DNA of 64,000 nucleotides from Streptococcus ictaluri 707-05 (GTDB lineage Bacteria; Bacillota; Bacilli; Lactobacillales; Streptococcaceae), in assembly GCF_000188015.2 (NCBI RefSeq), contig NZ_AEUX02000007.1:62001-126000 (forward strand). Reading direction: 5' to 3'. This document shows positions 8,093-17,794 of this stretch, in pieces. Position 1 is the first letter of the stretch, and the number at the start of each line of letters is the position of its first letter. The position numbers and the translations under genes are program-made. The notes below the pieces were generated by a model. The model had not been told where the DNA came from. It was given only the letters and a program-made list of their open reading frames with translations, and did no database searches.

Positions 8093-8827
8093 ATGATAGA
8101 ATTTAAACAAGTATCGAAAATTTATGGGGAAAAAGAAGCCCTTAGCAATTTAAATCTGACCATAAAAGATGGCGAAATATTTGGTCTTATTGGTCATAAT
8201 GGTGCCGGGAAAACCACAACTATTAGTATATTGACTTCTATCATTGAAGCTAGTTATGGAGAGGTTTATGTGGATGGGCAGTTGTTAGAAGACAATCGTG
8301 ATGCCATCAAAAAACAAATTGGTTATGTGCCAGACTCTCCTGATATTTTCTTAAACCTAACCGCCAATGAATATTGGCATTTCTTAGCTAAAATATACGG
8401 GGTGAGTGAAGAAGGTACAAAAGAACGGATTGACCATTTAACCCAATTATTTGAGTTAAGAGGAGAAATCGATCAAACTATTGATAGTTTTTCACATGGT
8501 ATGCGTCAAAAAGTGATTGTTATTGGAGCACTTATTTCAAATCCTAATATTTGGATTTTAGATGAGCCTTTAACAGGTTTAGACCCACAAGCTTCTTTTG
8601 ACTTAAAAGAAATGATGAAAGAACATGCAGCAAAGGGCCATACAGTCTTGTTTTCAACCCATGTCTTATCCGTGGCGGAACAATTATGTGATCGTATTGG
8701 AATCCTTAAAAAAGGTAAGCTCATTTTTGTAGGTACCATTAACGACTTAAAAGCTCATCATCCTGATAAAGATTTAGAAACGATTTACTTAGAGTTGGCT
8801 GGTCGTAAATCACAAGTAGAGGAGTAA
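8093..8827 (+). CDS. ABC transporter ATP-binding protein (EcsA-like)
   Basis: A 244-aa ATPase of an export-type ABC system. Walker A is GHNGAGKTT near residue 37, the signature is FSHGMRQK near 133 and Walker B is WILDEPLTGLD near 150; the H-loop is STHVLS. I chose ATG 8093 with AAAGGTG upstream; a GTG sits directly before it at 8090. The partner permease gene begins 4 bases after the stop but is frameshifted, so the ATPase may lack a functional membrane partner. Substrate unknown. Confidence 0.88.
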   Translation: MIEFKQVSKIYGEKEALSNLNLTIKDGEIFGLIGHNGAGKTTTISILTSIIEASYGEVYVDGQLLEDNRDAIKKQIGYVPDSPDIFLNLTANEYWHFLAKIYGVSEEGTKERIDHLTQLFELRGEIDQTIDSFSHGMRQKVIVIGALISNPNIWILDEPLTGLDPQASFDLKEMMKEHAAKGHTVLFSTHVLSVAEQLCDRIGILKKGKLIFVGTINDLKAHHPDKDLETIYLELAGRKSQVEE

Positions 8828-8831
8828 AGAG

Positions 8832-10461
8832 ATGAATTGGTCTACTATTTGGGAGTTAATCAAAATTAATATCCTGTATTCAAATCCTCAAACCCTGACA
8901 GCTATTAAAAGGAAGCAAGCTAAACATCCTAAAGAAAATTTTAAAGCCTATAAAAGCATGTTGCGCCAACAAGCATTCCTGATATTGCTTTTTTCAGTCA
9001 TTTATATTTCGATGTTTATCGGGATAGACTTTAATCACTTTCCAGGTCTTTTCTCTTTTTATATTGCTACTTTCTTTGTTATGGCAACTATTACTGCCTT
9101 TACGTCTATGTATACCATCTTTTATGAGAGTAATGATGTCAAACTCTATGTTCATCTGCCGATAAAATCAGAAGAACTTTATATAGCAAAGATTATCTCC
9201 TCTTTAGGGATGGAAAGTGTCTTTCTTGTTCCCTTAATCTCTCTTTTTATCATTGCCTTTTGGCAGATGTTAGGAAATGTGCTAGCCATTCCTTTAGCCT
9301 TACTTCTCTTTTTCATCTTGCTAGTAAGTGCTAATGCTTTTGCTCTTTATTTAAAATGCATGGATTGGAAAAATCATCTTAAGAAGCCGTAAACGTAAGC
9401 TCATTTCAACTGCTTTAATGTTTGTGTCAACTTTTGGTGCCTTTGGATTGATTTTATATCTTAATTTTTCTAATACTAAGCGCCTTAGTATGCAAGAGGC
9501 CTTTTCTGACAGAGACCCTATACCTTACTTTAGAGGCTTTTATGATGTGGTCAAGGCACCTTTAGCGATGGAAGCAATTCTTAATTTTTGGTTGCCTTTA
9601 CTCTTAGTGGCCCTTCTGATTTTTGGAATCATCAAACAGATTATGCCATCCTATTACAAAGAAGTGCTCTATACAAAACCTTCTGAGAAGGAAAAACCAG
9701 CTAAAAAAGGTGTTCTTAAGGCATATCAAAATAAGAATCTAGCACAATTGCTATGCAAGCATCATTTGTTAACCTTGCAAAACGCCACCTTATTAACCCA
9801 GACTTTCTTAATGCCATTACTCTATGTCTTTATTTTTATCACACTAAGTTTAACCTCGGGTGCGGATTTAAAAGGGATGTTTAGTGCAGATTATTTTGGC
9901 ATTATGATGCTAATGGGTGGTTTACTTGGAAGTATGTGTGCTTTGCCAACGACTTTTGTAGGGGTTGGGATTTCTTTGGAAAAAGACAATTTCATCTTTA
10001 TTAAGAGCCTTCCCATCTCCTTAAAAGCCTTTTTGATTGGGAAATACCGTTTATTGGTGACTCTTCAATTGATTGTTCCTCTGATTTTGTATACCGTTTT
10101 AGGCTTCTTTGTCTTAAAACTAGATCCCATCTTGACCTTATCGTTTTTACTTGGTTTTGCTTTGGTTGTGATTGTCCAAGGACAATTCATGTACCGTCGT
10201 GATTACAAGCTATTAGATTTGAAATGGCAAGATATGACCCAGTTGTTCACCCGAGGCAGTGGCCAATGGTATACTATGGGGTTGATGTTTGGTAATATTT
10301 TACTGGGAGCTGTTGTCATTGTTGTAGCTGTTATCTTATCAAGAGTGTCTGGACAAGCTTTGGTCATCGATAGCATTTTAGCCATTCTAATTGGACTAGG
10401 TCTCTTAGCGAGTCAAATTTATCTGTCTAAGAGTTTTTGGAAAAGCTTTGATAGGCTCTAA
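8832..10461 (+). pseudogene. ABC transporter permease (EcsB-like), frameshifted
   Basis: Two in-order frames cover one permease of about 540 aa. The first (8832-9392) ends after FALYLKCMDWKN when it runs into a stop; the second is open from 9355 and resumes WKIILRSRKRKLISTALMF if one A is removed from the run at 9369-9373 (TGG AAA ATC). A single-base insertion in that A run explains everything. Both halves contain long hydrophobic helices. The second frame has an ATG at 9418, so a truncated C-terminal half could be made, but a working exporter is unlikely. A five-A run is short for phase variation; sequencing error should be excluded. Confidence 0.82.
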
Positions 10462-10483
10462 AGCAAGTGATAAAAAATAATCA

Positions 10484-10516
10484 AAAAAGACTGGAAATAA
10501 TTTATCCAGTCTTTTT
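10484..10516 (+). terminator. Terminator after the ABC permease
   Basis: AAAAAGACTGGA (10484-10495) and TCCAGTCTTTTT (10505-10516) form a 12-bp stem with a 9-base loop, ending in T. Confidence 0.9.
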
Positions 10517-10550
10517 GCTCATCACGCGGCTTCTGTCTCTTCTTCTTTTA

Positions 10551-10559
10551 TGCTATAAT
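10551..10559 (+). promoter_or_regulatory. Extended -10 promoter of proB, 7 bases before its ATG
   Basis: TGCTATAAT (TGn plus perfect TATAAT) ends at 10559; the first ATG is at 10566. Normal spacing puts the transcript start at the ATG, predicting a leaderless proB mRNA. Confidence 0.65.
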
Positions 10560-10565
10560 TTTGTT

Positions 10566-11387
10566 ATGATGAAACGAGAATTTGAAGATGTTAAACGACT
10601 AGTAATAAAAATTGGAACCAGCTCTTTGGTGTTGCCAACGGGTAAAATTAACTTAGAAAAAATTGATCAACTGGCTTTTGTGATTTCAAGCTTGATGAAT
10701 AAAGGAAAAGAAGTCATCTTAGTCTCCTCAGGAGCTATGGGTTTTGGACTTGATATCCTCAAAATGGATAAAAGGCCAAGTCAGTTAGCTAAGCAACAGG
10801 CCGTTTCCAGCGTCGGTCAGGTAGCTATGATGAGTCTCTACTCCCAGATTTTTTCTCATTATCAAACGCGAGTATCTCAGATTTTATTAACCCGTGATGT
10901 GGTGATTTTCCCAGAGAGTTTAAAAAATGTTACCAATGCCTTTGAAAGTCTACTGAGTTTGGGGATTGTCCCTATTGTTAACGAAAACGATGCGGTTAGT
11001 ATTGATGAGATGGATCATTCGACTAAGTTTGGTGACAATGATCGCTTATCAGCCATTGTGGCTCGTATCACCCAGGGTGATTTATTAATCATGCTCTCTG
11101 ATATCGATGGCCTTTTTGATAAAAATCCAACCATCTATGAAGATGCTAAGTTAAGAGAACAGGTGACTTGTATTACAGAAGAGATTCTAGCTTCTGCAGG
11201 TGGAGCAGGTAGCAAGTTCGGAACTGGTGGAATGATGAGTAAAGTTCAATCGGCTCAAATGATTTTTGAAGCCAAAAGCCAAATGGTTTTAATGAATGGA
11301 GCGAATCCTCGCGATATTTTAAGGGTTTTAGAAGGTGAAAAGATTGGAACGTGGTTTAAAGAAAACAAAGAGGAAAGTCATGACTAA
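10566..11387 (+). CDS. proB: Glutamate 5-kinase
   Basis: A 273-aa cytoplasmic kinase, first step of proline synthesis (glutamate to glutamyl 5-phosphate). Motifs: [10 protein letters not shown] near the start, [10 protein letters not shown] near 50, [10 protein letters not shown] near 140, and [14 protein letters not shown] near 220. There is no PUA domain, as in many Firmicutes. An in-frame longer reading from 10467 is rejected because it would run through the terminator and promoter. ATG ATG at 10566/10569 has no Shine-Dalgarno sequence, consistent with a leaderless transcript. It overlaps proA by 8 bases. Confidence 0.93.
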   Translation: MMKREFEDVKRLVIKIGTSSLVLPTGKINLEKIDQLAFVISSLMNKGKEVILVSSGAMGFGLDILKMDKRPSQLAKQQAVSSVGQVAMMSLYSQIFSHYQTRVSQILLTRDVVIFPESLKNVTNAFESLLSLGIVPIVNENDAVSIDEMDHSTKFGDNDRLSAIVARITQGDLLIMLSDIDGLFDKNPTIYEDAKLREQVTCITEEILASAGGAGSKFGTGGMMSKVQSAQMIFEAKSQMVLMNGANPRDILRVLEGEKIGTWFKENKEESHD

Positions 11388-12630
11388 TATTCAAGATATG
11401 GGAAAGCGTGCTAAAGCTGCCAGTTTAGACTTGGCGCTTTTAGCCACTGCTGCTAAAAATAAGGTCTTAAAAGCACTGGCCACGGAGCTAGTTGAGCAAA
11501 TTCCTTTTCTGTTAAGGGAAAATAGTAAAGATTTGGAACTTGCCAGTTACCATGGTATTTCAGAGGTTATGGTGGATCGCTTGCGCTTGACTGACAATCG
11601 CATTCAAGCAATAGCAGAAGGGGTCAGACAAGTGGCTGATTTGGAGGATCCTATCGGGCAAGTCATCAAAGGTTACACCAATCTAGAAGGTTTGAAAATC
11701 ACTCAAAAGCGTGTGCCTTTAGGAGTCATTGCCATGATTTTTGAGAGCCGTCCGAATGTCTCGGTAGATGCTTTTAGTTTAGCTTTTAAAACCAATAATG
11801 CCATTATTTTAAGAGGTGGACGTGATGCCCTTCATTCTAATATGGCTTTGGTTGAGGTGATTCGTCACTGTCTTACGAAATCCGGTCTCAATCCCGATAT
11901 GGTGCAGTTAGTGGAGGGTCCCTCCCATGCAGTAGCTGAGGAATTAATGCAGGCCACGGACTTTGTCGATGTGCTTATTCCACGTGGTGGCGCGCGTTTA
12001 ATTCAAACGGTTAAAGAAAAAGCTAAAGTTCCTGTTATTGAAACGGGTGTTGGCAATGTTCATATCTACGTTGACAAAGAAGCTGATTTAGACATGTCTC
12101 TTAAGATTGTCATTAATGCCAAAACCCAAAGACCAAGTGTTTGTAATGCAGCTGAAAGTCTGATTATCCACGAAGCGATTGCTGAGACCTTTATCCCACG
12201 ATTAGAAGAAGCTATTAAAAAGGTTCAAAAGGTCGAATGGCGTGCTGATGCAAAATCCTTAGCCCTCTTTAAGGAGGCTGTTCCAGCTACTGAAACAGAT
12301 TTTGCCACAGAATTTTTAGATTATATCATGTCTGTCAAGGTTGTCTCTTCACTTGAAGAAGCTATCAACTGGATTAATCGATTTACTAGTCATCATTCTG
12401 AGGCTATTATCACAACTAATATCATTTCAGCTGAGACCTTTCAGGATCGCGTTGATGCAGCTGCTGTTTATGTGAATGCCTCAACTCGCTTTACAGATGG
12501 CTTTGTCTTTGGCTTAGGAGCAGAGATTGGTATTTCGACTCAAAAAATGCATGCGCGTGGACCTATGGGCTTAGAAGCCCTAACCAGCAATAAGTATTAC
12601 ATCACTGGAAACGGCCAAGTTAGAGAGTAA
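11380..12630 (+). CDS. proA: Gamma-glutamyl phosphate reductase
   Basis: A 416-aa NADPH-dependent aldehyde-dehydrogenase-fold enzyme, second step of proline synthesis. Visible are [20 protein letters not shown] near 110, the catalytic cysteine in [12 protein letters not shown] near 255, and [24 protein letters not shown] near the C-terminus. Start ATG 11380 ([12 protein letters not shown]) lies inside the proB 3' end and is preceded by GAGGAAAG. Translation is probably coupled to proB. Confidence 0.95.
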   Translation: MTNIQDMGKRAKAASLDLALLATAAKNKVLKALATELVEQIPFLLRENSKDLELASYHGISEVMVDRLRLTDNRIQAIAEGVRQVADLEDPIGQVIKGYTNLEGLKITQKRVPLGVIAMIFESRPNVSVDAFSLAFKTNNAIILRGGRDALHSNMALVEVIRHCLTKSGLNPDMVQLVEGPSHAVAEELMQATDFVDVLIPRGGARLIQTVKEKAKVPVIETGVGNVHIYVDKEADLDMSLKIVINAKTQRPSVCNAAESLIIHEAIAETFIPRLEEAIKKVQKVEWRADAKSLALFKEAVPATETDFATEFLDYIMSVKVVSSLEEAINWINRFTSHHSEAIITTNIISAETFQDRVDAAAVYVNASTRFTDGFVFGLGAEIGISTQKMHARGPMGLEALTSNKYYITGNGQVRE

Positions 12631-12647
12631 GCAGTAGGAGGTGTCAA

Positions 12648-13058
12648 ATGACTGATAAGTTAGACCGACAAGAAGCTCTTCAAACATTGGAAGACTTATT
12701 AAAAGCGACAAGAGGGATTCAGGAGCAATTAAAAAAGGTTAAAAATTGGGGAATTTTTGACTTTCTTGCAGGTGATTTTTTGGTGAGTTGGATAAAACGT
12801 CAAAAAATTCGTCAGCTTAATACAGATCTTGAGGCTTTAAGAGTTGATGTTGAACGCTGTCAAAAGGAGCTATCAGATGTAGGTCTCTCCCTATTTTCAG
12901 GCAGTTCAGGCACGACTCATGATCGCATCTGGGACATTTGGGGAGATAATCCTTGGACAGATTGGCGTGTTATTAAAGAAACAAATCATTTGATAGAAGA
13001 GATGTCCCTTTTAGAGACTGCTATTTTATCTCTTAGACAATCTCTAAACGAGAGTTAA
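12648..13058 (+). CDS. Conserved hypothetical coiled-coil protein
   Basis: 136 aa, no signal peptide or membrane helix. Two long amphipathic helical stretches (residues about 5-35 and 50-85) flank a WGIFDFLAGDFLVSWIKRQ segment. This recalls small Gram-positive proteins that repeat a W-G-x-x-D-x-L-G-G motif before a helical hairpin. A second tryptophan-rich stretch (IWDIWGDNPWTDW, about 100-112) is followed by a last helix. The pattern looks like an internal duplication: helix, W-rich loop, helix. AGGAGG RBS; 17 bases after proA, so probably the third gene of the proBA operon. Function unknown. Confidence 0.7.
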   Translation: MTDKLDRQEALQTLEDLLKATRGIQEQLKKVKNWGIFDFLAGDFLVSWIKRQKIRQLNTDLEALRVDVERCQKELSDVGLSLFSGSSGTTHDRIWDIWGDNPWTDWRVIKETNHLIEEMSLLETAILSLRQSLNES

Positions 13059-13149
13059 CCTCAATCAAGTAATCAAGTAAGAAAAAGGGTAGAAGCTAGG
13101 ACTTGAAACCCCTTTCTCTTACTTTTTCATTTATAAACCATTTGAAGTA

Positions 13150-13158
13150 TGGTACAAT
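13150..13158 (+). promoter_or_regulatory. Extended -10 promoter of rsmH, 7 bases before its ATG
   Basis: TGGTACAAT (TGn plus TACAAT) ends at 13158 and the ATG is at 13166, with no RBS between. It again predicts a leaderless transcript, this time for the division/peptidoglycan operon. Confidence 0.6.
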
Positions 13159-13165
13159 AAAAATT

Positions 13166-14116
13166 ATGACAAAAGAATTTCATCACGTAACGGTACTCCT
13201 TCACGAAACAGTTGACATGCTTGATATTAAGCCAGACGGCATCTACGTAGATGCAACCCTTGGCGGCTCAGGCCACTCAGCTTATTTATTATCTCAACTA
13301 AATGATAAAGGGCATTTGTATTGCTTTGATCAAGATCAAACAGCTATTGATAATGCACAAGTTAGTTTAGAGACTTATATTCAAAAAGGACAAGTGACCT
13401 TTATTAAGTCTAACTTTAGACATCTTAGAGAAGCTTTAGCCTTACATGGTGTTACCGAGATTGATGGAATTTTGTATGACCTAGGGGTATCCAGTCCCCA
13501 ATTAGATGAAAGAGAACGTGGTTTTTCTTACAAGCAAGACGCTCCTTTGGATATGAGGATGGACCGCCAGGCTGATTTAACAGCTTATGAAGTTGTCAAT
13601 CATTATGAGTTTAATGATTTGGTGCGTATCTTCTTTAGATATGGGGAAGACAAGTTTTCAAAACAAATTGCTCGTAAAATTGAGCAAGCGAGAGCCGTTA
13701 AGCCAATTGAGACCACAACCGAATTAGCGGAGTTAATCAAGTCAGCAAAGCCTGCCAAAGAATTAAAGAAAAAAGGGCATCCAGCTAAGCAAATCTTTCA
13801 AGCAATTCGCATCGAGGTCAATGATGAACTGGGTGCTGCTGAAGAATCTATTCAAGAAGCCATGGACTTGCTTTCTGTAGATGGCCGTATTTCGGTGATT
13901 ACTTTCCATTCTCTAGAGGATCGATTGACCAAGCAGCTCTTTAAAGAGGCAAGTAGTGTCGATGTTCCTAAAGGAATTCCTTTTATTCCAGAAGACTTAA
14001 AACCAAAATTTGAATTAGTGTCTCGTAAACCTATTTTACCAAGCCAAGAAGAGCTACAACATAATAATAGAGCTCATTCGGCTAAATTACGAGTGGCCAA
14101 AAAAGTTCGGAAATAA
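13166..14116 (+). CDS. rsmH: 16S rRNA m4C1402 methyltransferase RsmH (MraW)
   Basis: A 316-aa SAM-dependent enzyme that methylates N4 of C1402 in the ribosomal P site. Motifs: [13 protein letters not shown] at the N-terminus, [10 protein letters not shown] (SAM motif I) near 30, [21 protein letters not shown] near 105, and [10 protein letters not shown] near 250. A longer reading from 13103 would include the promoter, so ATG 13166 (MTKEFHH) is preferred. First gene of rsmH-ftsL-pbp2X-mraY, the conserved start of the streptococcal dcw region. Confidence 0.95.
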   Translation: MTKEFHHVTVLLHETVDMLDIKPDGIYVDATLGGSGHSAYLLSQLNDKGHLYCFDQDQTAIDNAQVSLETYIQKGQVTFIKSNFRHLREALALHGVTEIDGILYDLGVSSPQLDERERGFSYKQDAPLDMRMDRQADLTAYEVVNHYEFNDLVRIFFRYGEDKFSKQIARKIEQARAVKPIETTTELAELIKSAKPAKELKKKGHPAKQIFQAIRIEVNDELGAAEESIQEAMDLLSVDGRISVITFHSLEDRLTKQLFKEASSVDVPKGIPFIPEDLKPKFELVSRKPILPSQEELQHNNRAHSAKLRVAKKVRK

Positions 14117-14120
14117 GCTT

Positions 14121-14444
14121 ATGACTAATGAAAAAAGAACCCAGGCAGTTTCAAATGCCCTTCAAAAAAGAATAAGAACTTTCTCCAGAATTGAGAAAGC
14201 TTTTTATGCTACCATTATTATCACAGCAATTACCATGGCTGTTAGTATTATTTACTTACAAAGTCGTAAATTGCAGCTTCAGCAAAATATCACAGGTTTA
14301 AATAGTCAGATTTCAGATAAAAAAACAGAACTAAATAATGCAAGACAAGAAGTGAATGAATTGACACGTCGGGATCGGATTGTGGATATTGCTGGAAAAG
14401 CCGGCTTAGAGAATCATAATGAGAATATCAAGAAAGTCGATTAA
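14121..14444 (+). CDS. ftsL: Cell division protein FtsL
   Basis: A 107-aa bitopic membrane protein: a basic cytoplasmic N-terminus, one membrane helix at about 29-48 (FYATIIITAITMAVSIIYL), then a periseptal coiled coil (QNITGLNSQISDKKTELNNARQEVNEL). FtsL with FtsB/DivIC scaffolds the septal synthase. Identity rests on size, topology and position between rsmH and pbp2X. The start is 4 bases after the rsmH stop. Confidence 0.88.
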   Translation: MTNEKRTQAVSNALQKRIRTFSRIEKAFYATIIITAITMAVSIIYLQSRKLQLQQNITGLNSQISDKKTELNNARQEVNELTRRDRIVDIAGKAGLENHNENIKKVD

Positions 14445-14447
14445 TCC

Positions 14448-16703
14448 ATGAAGAAATTACAGAAAAACTTTTTAGATTATGTAGTAAGAGACCGTAGAAC
14501 ACCTATTCAAAACCGAGTTAGAGTAGGGCAAAATATGATGTTGCTTACCATCTTTATGTTTTTTATCTTTATCATTAATTTTATGATTATTATTGGTACG
14601 GATCAAAAATTTGGAGTTAACCTCTCAGATGGGGCCAAAAAGGTTTATCAGGTAACCGTACCTGTTCAGGCAAAGCGAGGAACCATATATGACCGTAATG
14701 GCACAGCCATTGCAGTTGATTCAACAACCTATAGTATTTACGCGGTCTTAACGAAGACGTTTGTTTCTGCAACAGGAGAGAAGCTCTATGTTCAGTCTTC
14801 GCAGTTTAATACGGTAGCTGACATCTTAAAAGAACATTTGGGCATGAAAAAGAAAGATGTGCTCAAGCAATTGCATCAAAAGGGTCTTTATCAGGTTTCA
14901 TTTGGTACTTCAGGTTCCGGTATTTCTTATAGCACCATGTCAGCTATCCAGCGTGCTATGGAAAAAGCAAACATCAAAGGAATAGGTTTCACTCCTAGCC
15001 CGGGACGAATGTATCCTAACGGTGTTTTTGCTTCCGAATTTATTGGCCTAGCTTCTCTTGTGGAAGATGAAAAAAAAGGCACTAAAAGTCTAGAAGGTAA
15101 ATCAGGCCTAGAAGCTTCTTTAAATACCATATTAGCTGGACAAGATGGTATCATTACCTATGAAAAAGATAAAAATGGTGTTAAGCTTTTAGGAACTGGT
15201 AAAACTGTCAAGAAACCTAAAGATGGTAAGGATGTCTACACGACCTTGTCTGAACCTATCCAAACTTTCTTGGAGACACAGATGGATCTTCTCCAAGCAA
15301 AAGCTAAAGGAAAATTGGCTAGTGCCACTTTGGTCAATGCCAAGACTGGTGAAATTTTAGCCACGACACAAAGACCCACCTATAATGCCGATACTTTAGA
15401 TGGATTGAAAAATTCTGACTACGTTTGGCGAAACATTCTTAATCAAAACCCTTTTGAGCCAGGTTCTACCATGAAGGTGATGACCTTGGCTTCTGCAATT
15501 GATGATAAAATCTTTAAACCAAACGATACTTTTAGTAATGCTAATGGATTGACTATTGCGGACGTTACTATTCAAGACTGGGATATTAACGAAGGGATTT
15601 CAACAGGCCAATACATGACCTATGCTCAAGGTTTTTCTCACTCAAGTAACGTGGGGATGACAAAGCTAGAGCAAAAAATGGGAAATGATAAATGGCTCAA
15701 TTATTTGAAACGTTTTGGCTTTGCTTCTCCTACTCGTATTGGAATGGGCGGAGAAGAGGTAGGGATTTTTCCATCTGATAATACCGTTACCCAGGCTATG
15801 AGTGCCTTTGGACAAGGTATTTCAGCGACACAAATTCAGATGCTTAGAGCTTTTACAGCCATCTCTAATGATGGTGAGATGCTAGAGCCACAGTTTATCA
15901 GTCAAATTTACGATCCTAATACGGGACGCTTTAGAAGAGCTGATAAAGAAATTGTTGGAAAACCAGTGTCTAAAAAAGCGGCTAGTGAAACACGCAATTA
16001 CATGATTGATGTCGGTACAGACCCTGTGTTTGGAACCCTTTACTCCAGATCAACTGGTCCAATTATTCAGGTAGGAAATTTACCTGTTGCCGTTAAGTCA
16101 GGGACAGCTCAGATTGCCAAAGAAGATGGTAGTGGGTATGAAGAGGGTGGATTGACTAATTATGTCTACTCTGTTGTAGCCATAGTTCCAGCAGATGAAC
16201 CGGACTTTTTGATGTATGTGACCATGAAACAGCCCGAGCACTTTTCACCTATAGACTGGAATATGTTGGTCAATCCGGTTCTAGAAGAAGCTTACTTAAT
16301 GAAAGATACCTTAACAAAACCTGTTGTGACAGAGGAAAAAGCCTCAGGACTTTATAGCTTAGAGGATTTCACTGGACAGGCGCCAGGAATTGCAGCTAAT
16401 GAGTTGAGACGAAATCTCGTTCAACCAGTGGTTCTTGGAACAGGTAAAAAAGTGACGAAAATGTCTAAAAACGCTAAAAGTAAGTTAACAGAAAATCAGC
16501 AAATCCTTATTTTAACCGATCATTTTGCCGATTTACCGGATATGTTTGGTTGGACAAAAGCAAACGTCGCTAAGTTTAGTAAATGGACTGGTATTGAAGT
16601 TCATTACAAAGGCTCAGAAAAGGGTCGAGTGATTAAGCAGAGCATTGACGTTGGAAAATCACTTAAAAAAATCAAAAAAATCACAATAACTTTAGGAGAG
16701 TAA
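14448..16703 (+). CDS. pbpX: Penicillin-binding protein 2X (class B, septal transpeptidase)
   Basis: A 751-aa membrane-anchored transpeptidase that cross-links septal peptidoglycan. One membrane helix lies at about 28-48. The dimerisation/pedestal region ([13 protein letters not shown]) follows; the transpeptidase domain has SxxK in EPGSTMKVM near residue 340, SSN in SHSSNVGMT near 396 and KSGTAQ near 550. Two C-terminal PASTA repeats end the protein. It starts 3 bases after ftsL. This is the main beta-lactam target in streptococci; no remodelled mosaic was obvious by eye, but alleles cannot be judged here. Confidence 0.95.
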   Translation: MKKLQKNFLDYVVRDRRTPIQNRVRVGQNMMLLTIFMFFIFIINFMIIIGTDQKFGVNLSDGAKKVYQVTVPVQAKRGTIYDRNGTAIAVDSTTYSIYAVLTKTFVSATGEKLYVQSSQFNTVADILKEHLGMKKKDVLKQLHQKGLYQVSFGTSGSGISYSTMSAIQRAMEKANIKGIGFTPSPGRMYPNGVFASEFIGLASLVEDEKKGTKSLEGKSGLEASLNTILAGQDGIITYEKDKNGVKLLGTGKTVKKPKDGKDVYTTLSEPIQTFLETQMDLLQAKAKGKLASATLVNAKTGEILATTQRPTYNADTLDGLKNSDYVWRNILNQNPFEPGSTMKVMTLASAIDDKIFKPNDTFSNANGLTIADVTIQDWDINEGISTGQYMTYAQGFSHSSNVGMTKLEQKMGNDKWLNYLKRFGFASPTRIGMGGEEVGIFPSDNTVTQAMSAFGQGISATQIQMLRAFTAISNDGEMLEPQFISQIYDPNTGRFRRADKEIVGKPVSKKAASETRNYMIDVGTDPVFGTLYSRSTGPIIQVGNLPVAVKSGTAQIAKEDGSGYEEGGLTNYVYSVVAIVPADEPDFLMYVTMKQPEHFSPIDWNMLVNPVLEEAYLMKDTLTKPVVTEEKASGLYSLEDFTGQAPGIAANELRRNLVQPVVLGTGKKVTKMSKNAKSKLTENQQILILTDHFADLPDMFGWTKANVAKFSKWTGIEVHYKGSEKGRVIKQSIDVGKSLKKIKKITITLGE

Positions 16704-16704
16704 C

Positions 16705-17712
16705 ATGTTTTTAACCCTTATAGCAGGCTTCATAGCCCTTATGCTGACTGCTTTTGCCATGCCTCATTTTATTAAGTTCTACCAATTGAAAAAAATTGGT
16801 GGACAACAAATGCATGAGGATGTCAAGCAGCACCTAGCTAAGGCTGGAACACCTACAATGGGAGGAACAGTATTTCTTCTTGTTGCATCACTTGTTGCCT
16901 TTTTAATGTCCTTAATTGCCTTTCCTAGTGGAGATAGTTTTGGTTTGATTTCAGGCGTCTTATCTGTTGTTCTTATTTATGGTTTCATTGGCTTTTTTGA
17001 TGATTTTTTAAAAATATTTAAGCAAGTTAATGAAGGTTTGACAGCTAAACAAAAATTAGCCTTGCAAATATTAGGCGGTTTCATCTTTTATGTTCTACAT
17101 GTCAAACCAAGTGGAATTGAAGCCATTAATGTGTTTGGGTATTCCTTACATTTGGGCGTCTTTTACCTACTTTTTGTCCTCTTTTGGATTGTTGGCTTTT
17201 CCAATGCCGTTAATCTGACAGATGGTATTGATGGTTTGGCTTCTATTTCAGTCGTGATTAGTTTAATGGCTTATGCTATCATTGCTTTTGTTCAGGGGCA
17301 GTTTGATCTCTTGTTGATTATAGGAGCTACAATTGGCTCTTTGCTTGGCTTCTTTATCTTCAACCATAAACCAGCAAAGGTATTTATGGGGGATGTGGGA
17401 AGTCTTGCTTTAGGTGCCATGTTGGCTGTTATTTCCATTGCGCTTCGTCAAGAATGGACACTACTGATTATTGGTATTGTTTATGTATTAGAAACCAGTT
17501 CAGTGATGCTTCAGGTCTCTTATTTTAAATACACTAAGAAAAAGTATGGGGAAGGTCGACGTATTTTTAGAATGACACCTTTCCATCATCACTTGGAATT
17601 AGGTGGTTTAACTGGACGATCAAACGCTTGGTCTGAGTGGAAGGTCGACGCTTTCTTATGGGGGCTAGGTGCTTTAGCAAGCTTACTTGTTCTCTTATGT
17701 CTTTACTGGTAA
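16705..17712 (+). CDS. mraY: Phospho-MurNAc-pentapeptide transferase MraY
   Basis: A 335-aa polytopic enzyme making lipid I from UDP-MurNAc-pentapeptide and undecaprenyl phosphate. Motifs: [13 protein letters not shown] near 48, [14 protein letters not shown] near 93, [10 protein letters not shown] near 170, [11 protein letters not shown] near 228 and the histidine motif [11 protein letters not shown] near 297. About ten membrane helices are visible. It begins 1 base after pbpX and ends the operon before a terminator. Confidence 0.96.
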   Translation: MFLTLIAGFIALMLTAFAMPHFIKFYQLKKIGGQQMHEDVKQHLAKAGTPTMGGTVFLLVASLVAFLMSLIAFPSGDSFGLISGVLSVVLIYGFIGFFDDFLKIFKQVNEGLTAKQKLALQILGGFIFYVLHVKPSGIEAINVFGYSLHLGVFYLLFVLFWIVGFSNAVNLTDGIDGLASISVVISLMAYAIIAFVQGQFDLLLIIGATIGSLLGFFIFNHKPAKVFMGDVGSLALGAMLAVISIALRQEWTLLIIGIVYVLETSSVMLQVSYFKYTKKKYGEGRRIFRMTPFHHHLELGGLTGRSNAWSEWKVDAFLWGLGALASLLVLLCLYW

Positions 17713-17717
17713 GAAAC

Positions 17718-17742
17718 AAAAGGGTGCTTAGGTACCCTTTTT
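17718..17742 (+). terminator. Terminator after mraY
   Basis: AAAAGGGT (17718-17725) and ACCCTTTT (17734-17741) form an 8-bp stem with an 8-base loop and a T run. Confidence 0.85.
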
Positions 17743-17769
17743 GCTTGTCTAAGCGTTTAATGGTATAAT
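17741..17769 (+). promoter_or_regulatory. Promoter of the DEAD-box helicase
   Basis: TTGCTT (17741-17746), 17 bases, then TATAAT (17764-17769) with an extended TGg. It starts within the T run of the preceding terminator. Confidence 0.75.
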
Positions 17770-17794
17770 ATGATGAAGGAAAACGAGGTAAAAC

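Noticed and set aside
10467..10565. N-terminal extension of proB with a hydrophobic start
   Set aside because: It would be translated through the preceding terminator hairpin and the extended -10 box; ATG 10566 fits the kinase family length.
13103..13165. Longer RsmH N-terminus
   Set aside because: It contains the likely promoter and adds residues not typical of RsmH; ATG 13166 is the family start.
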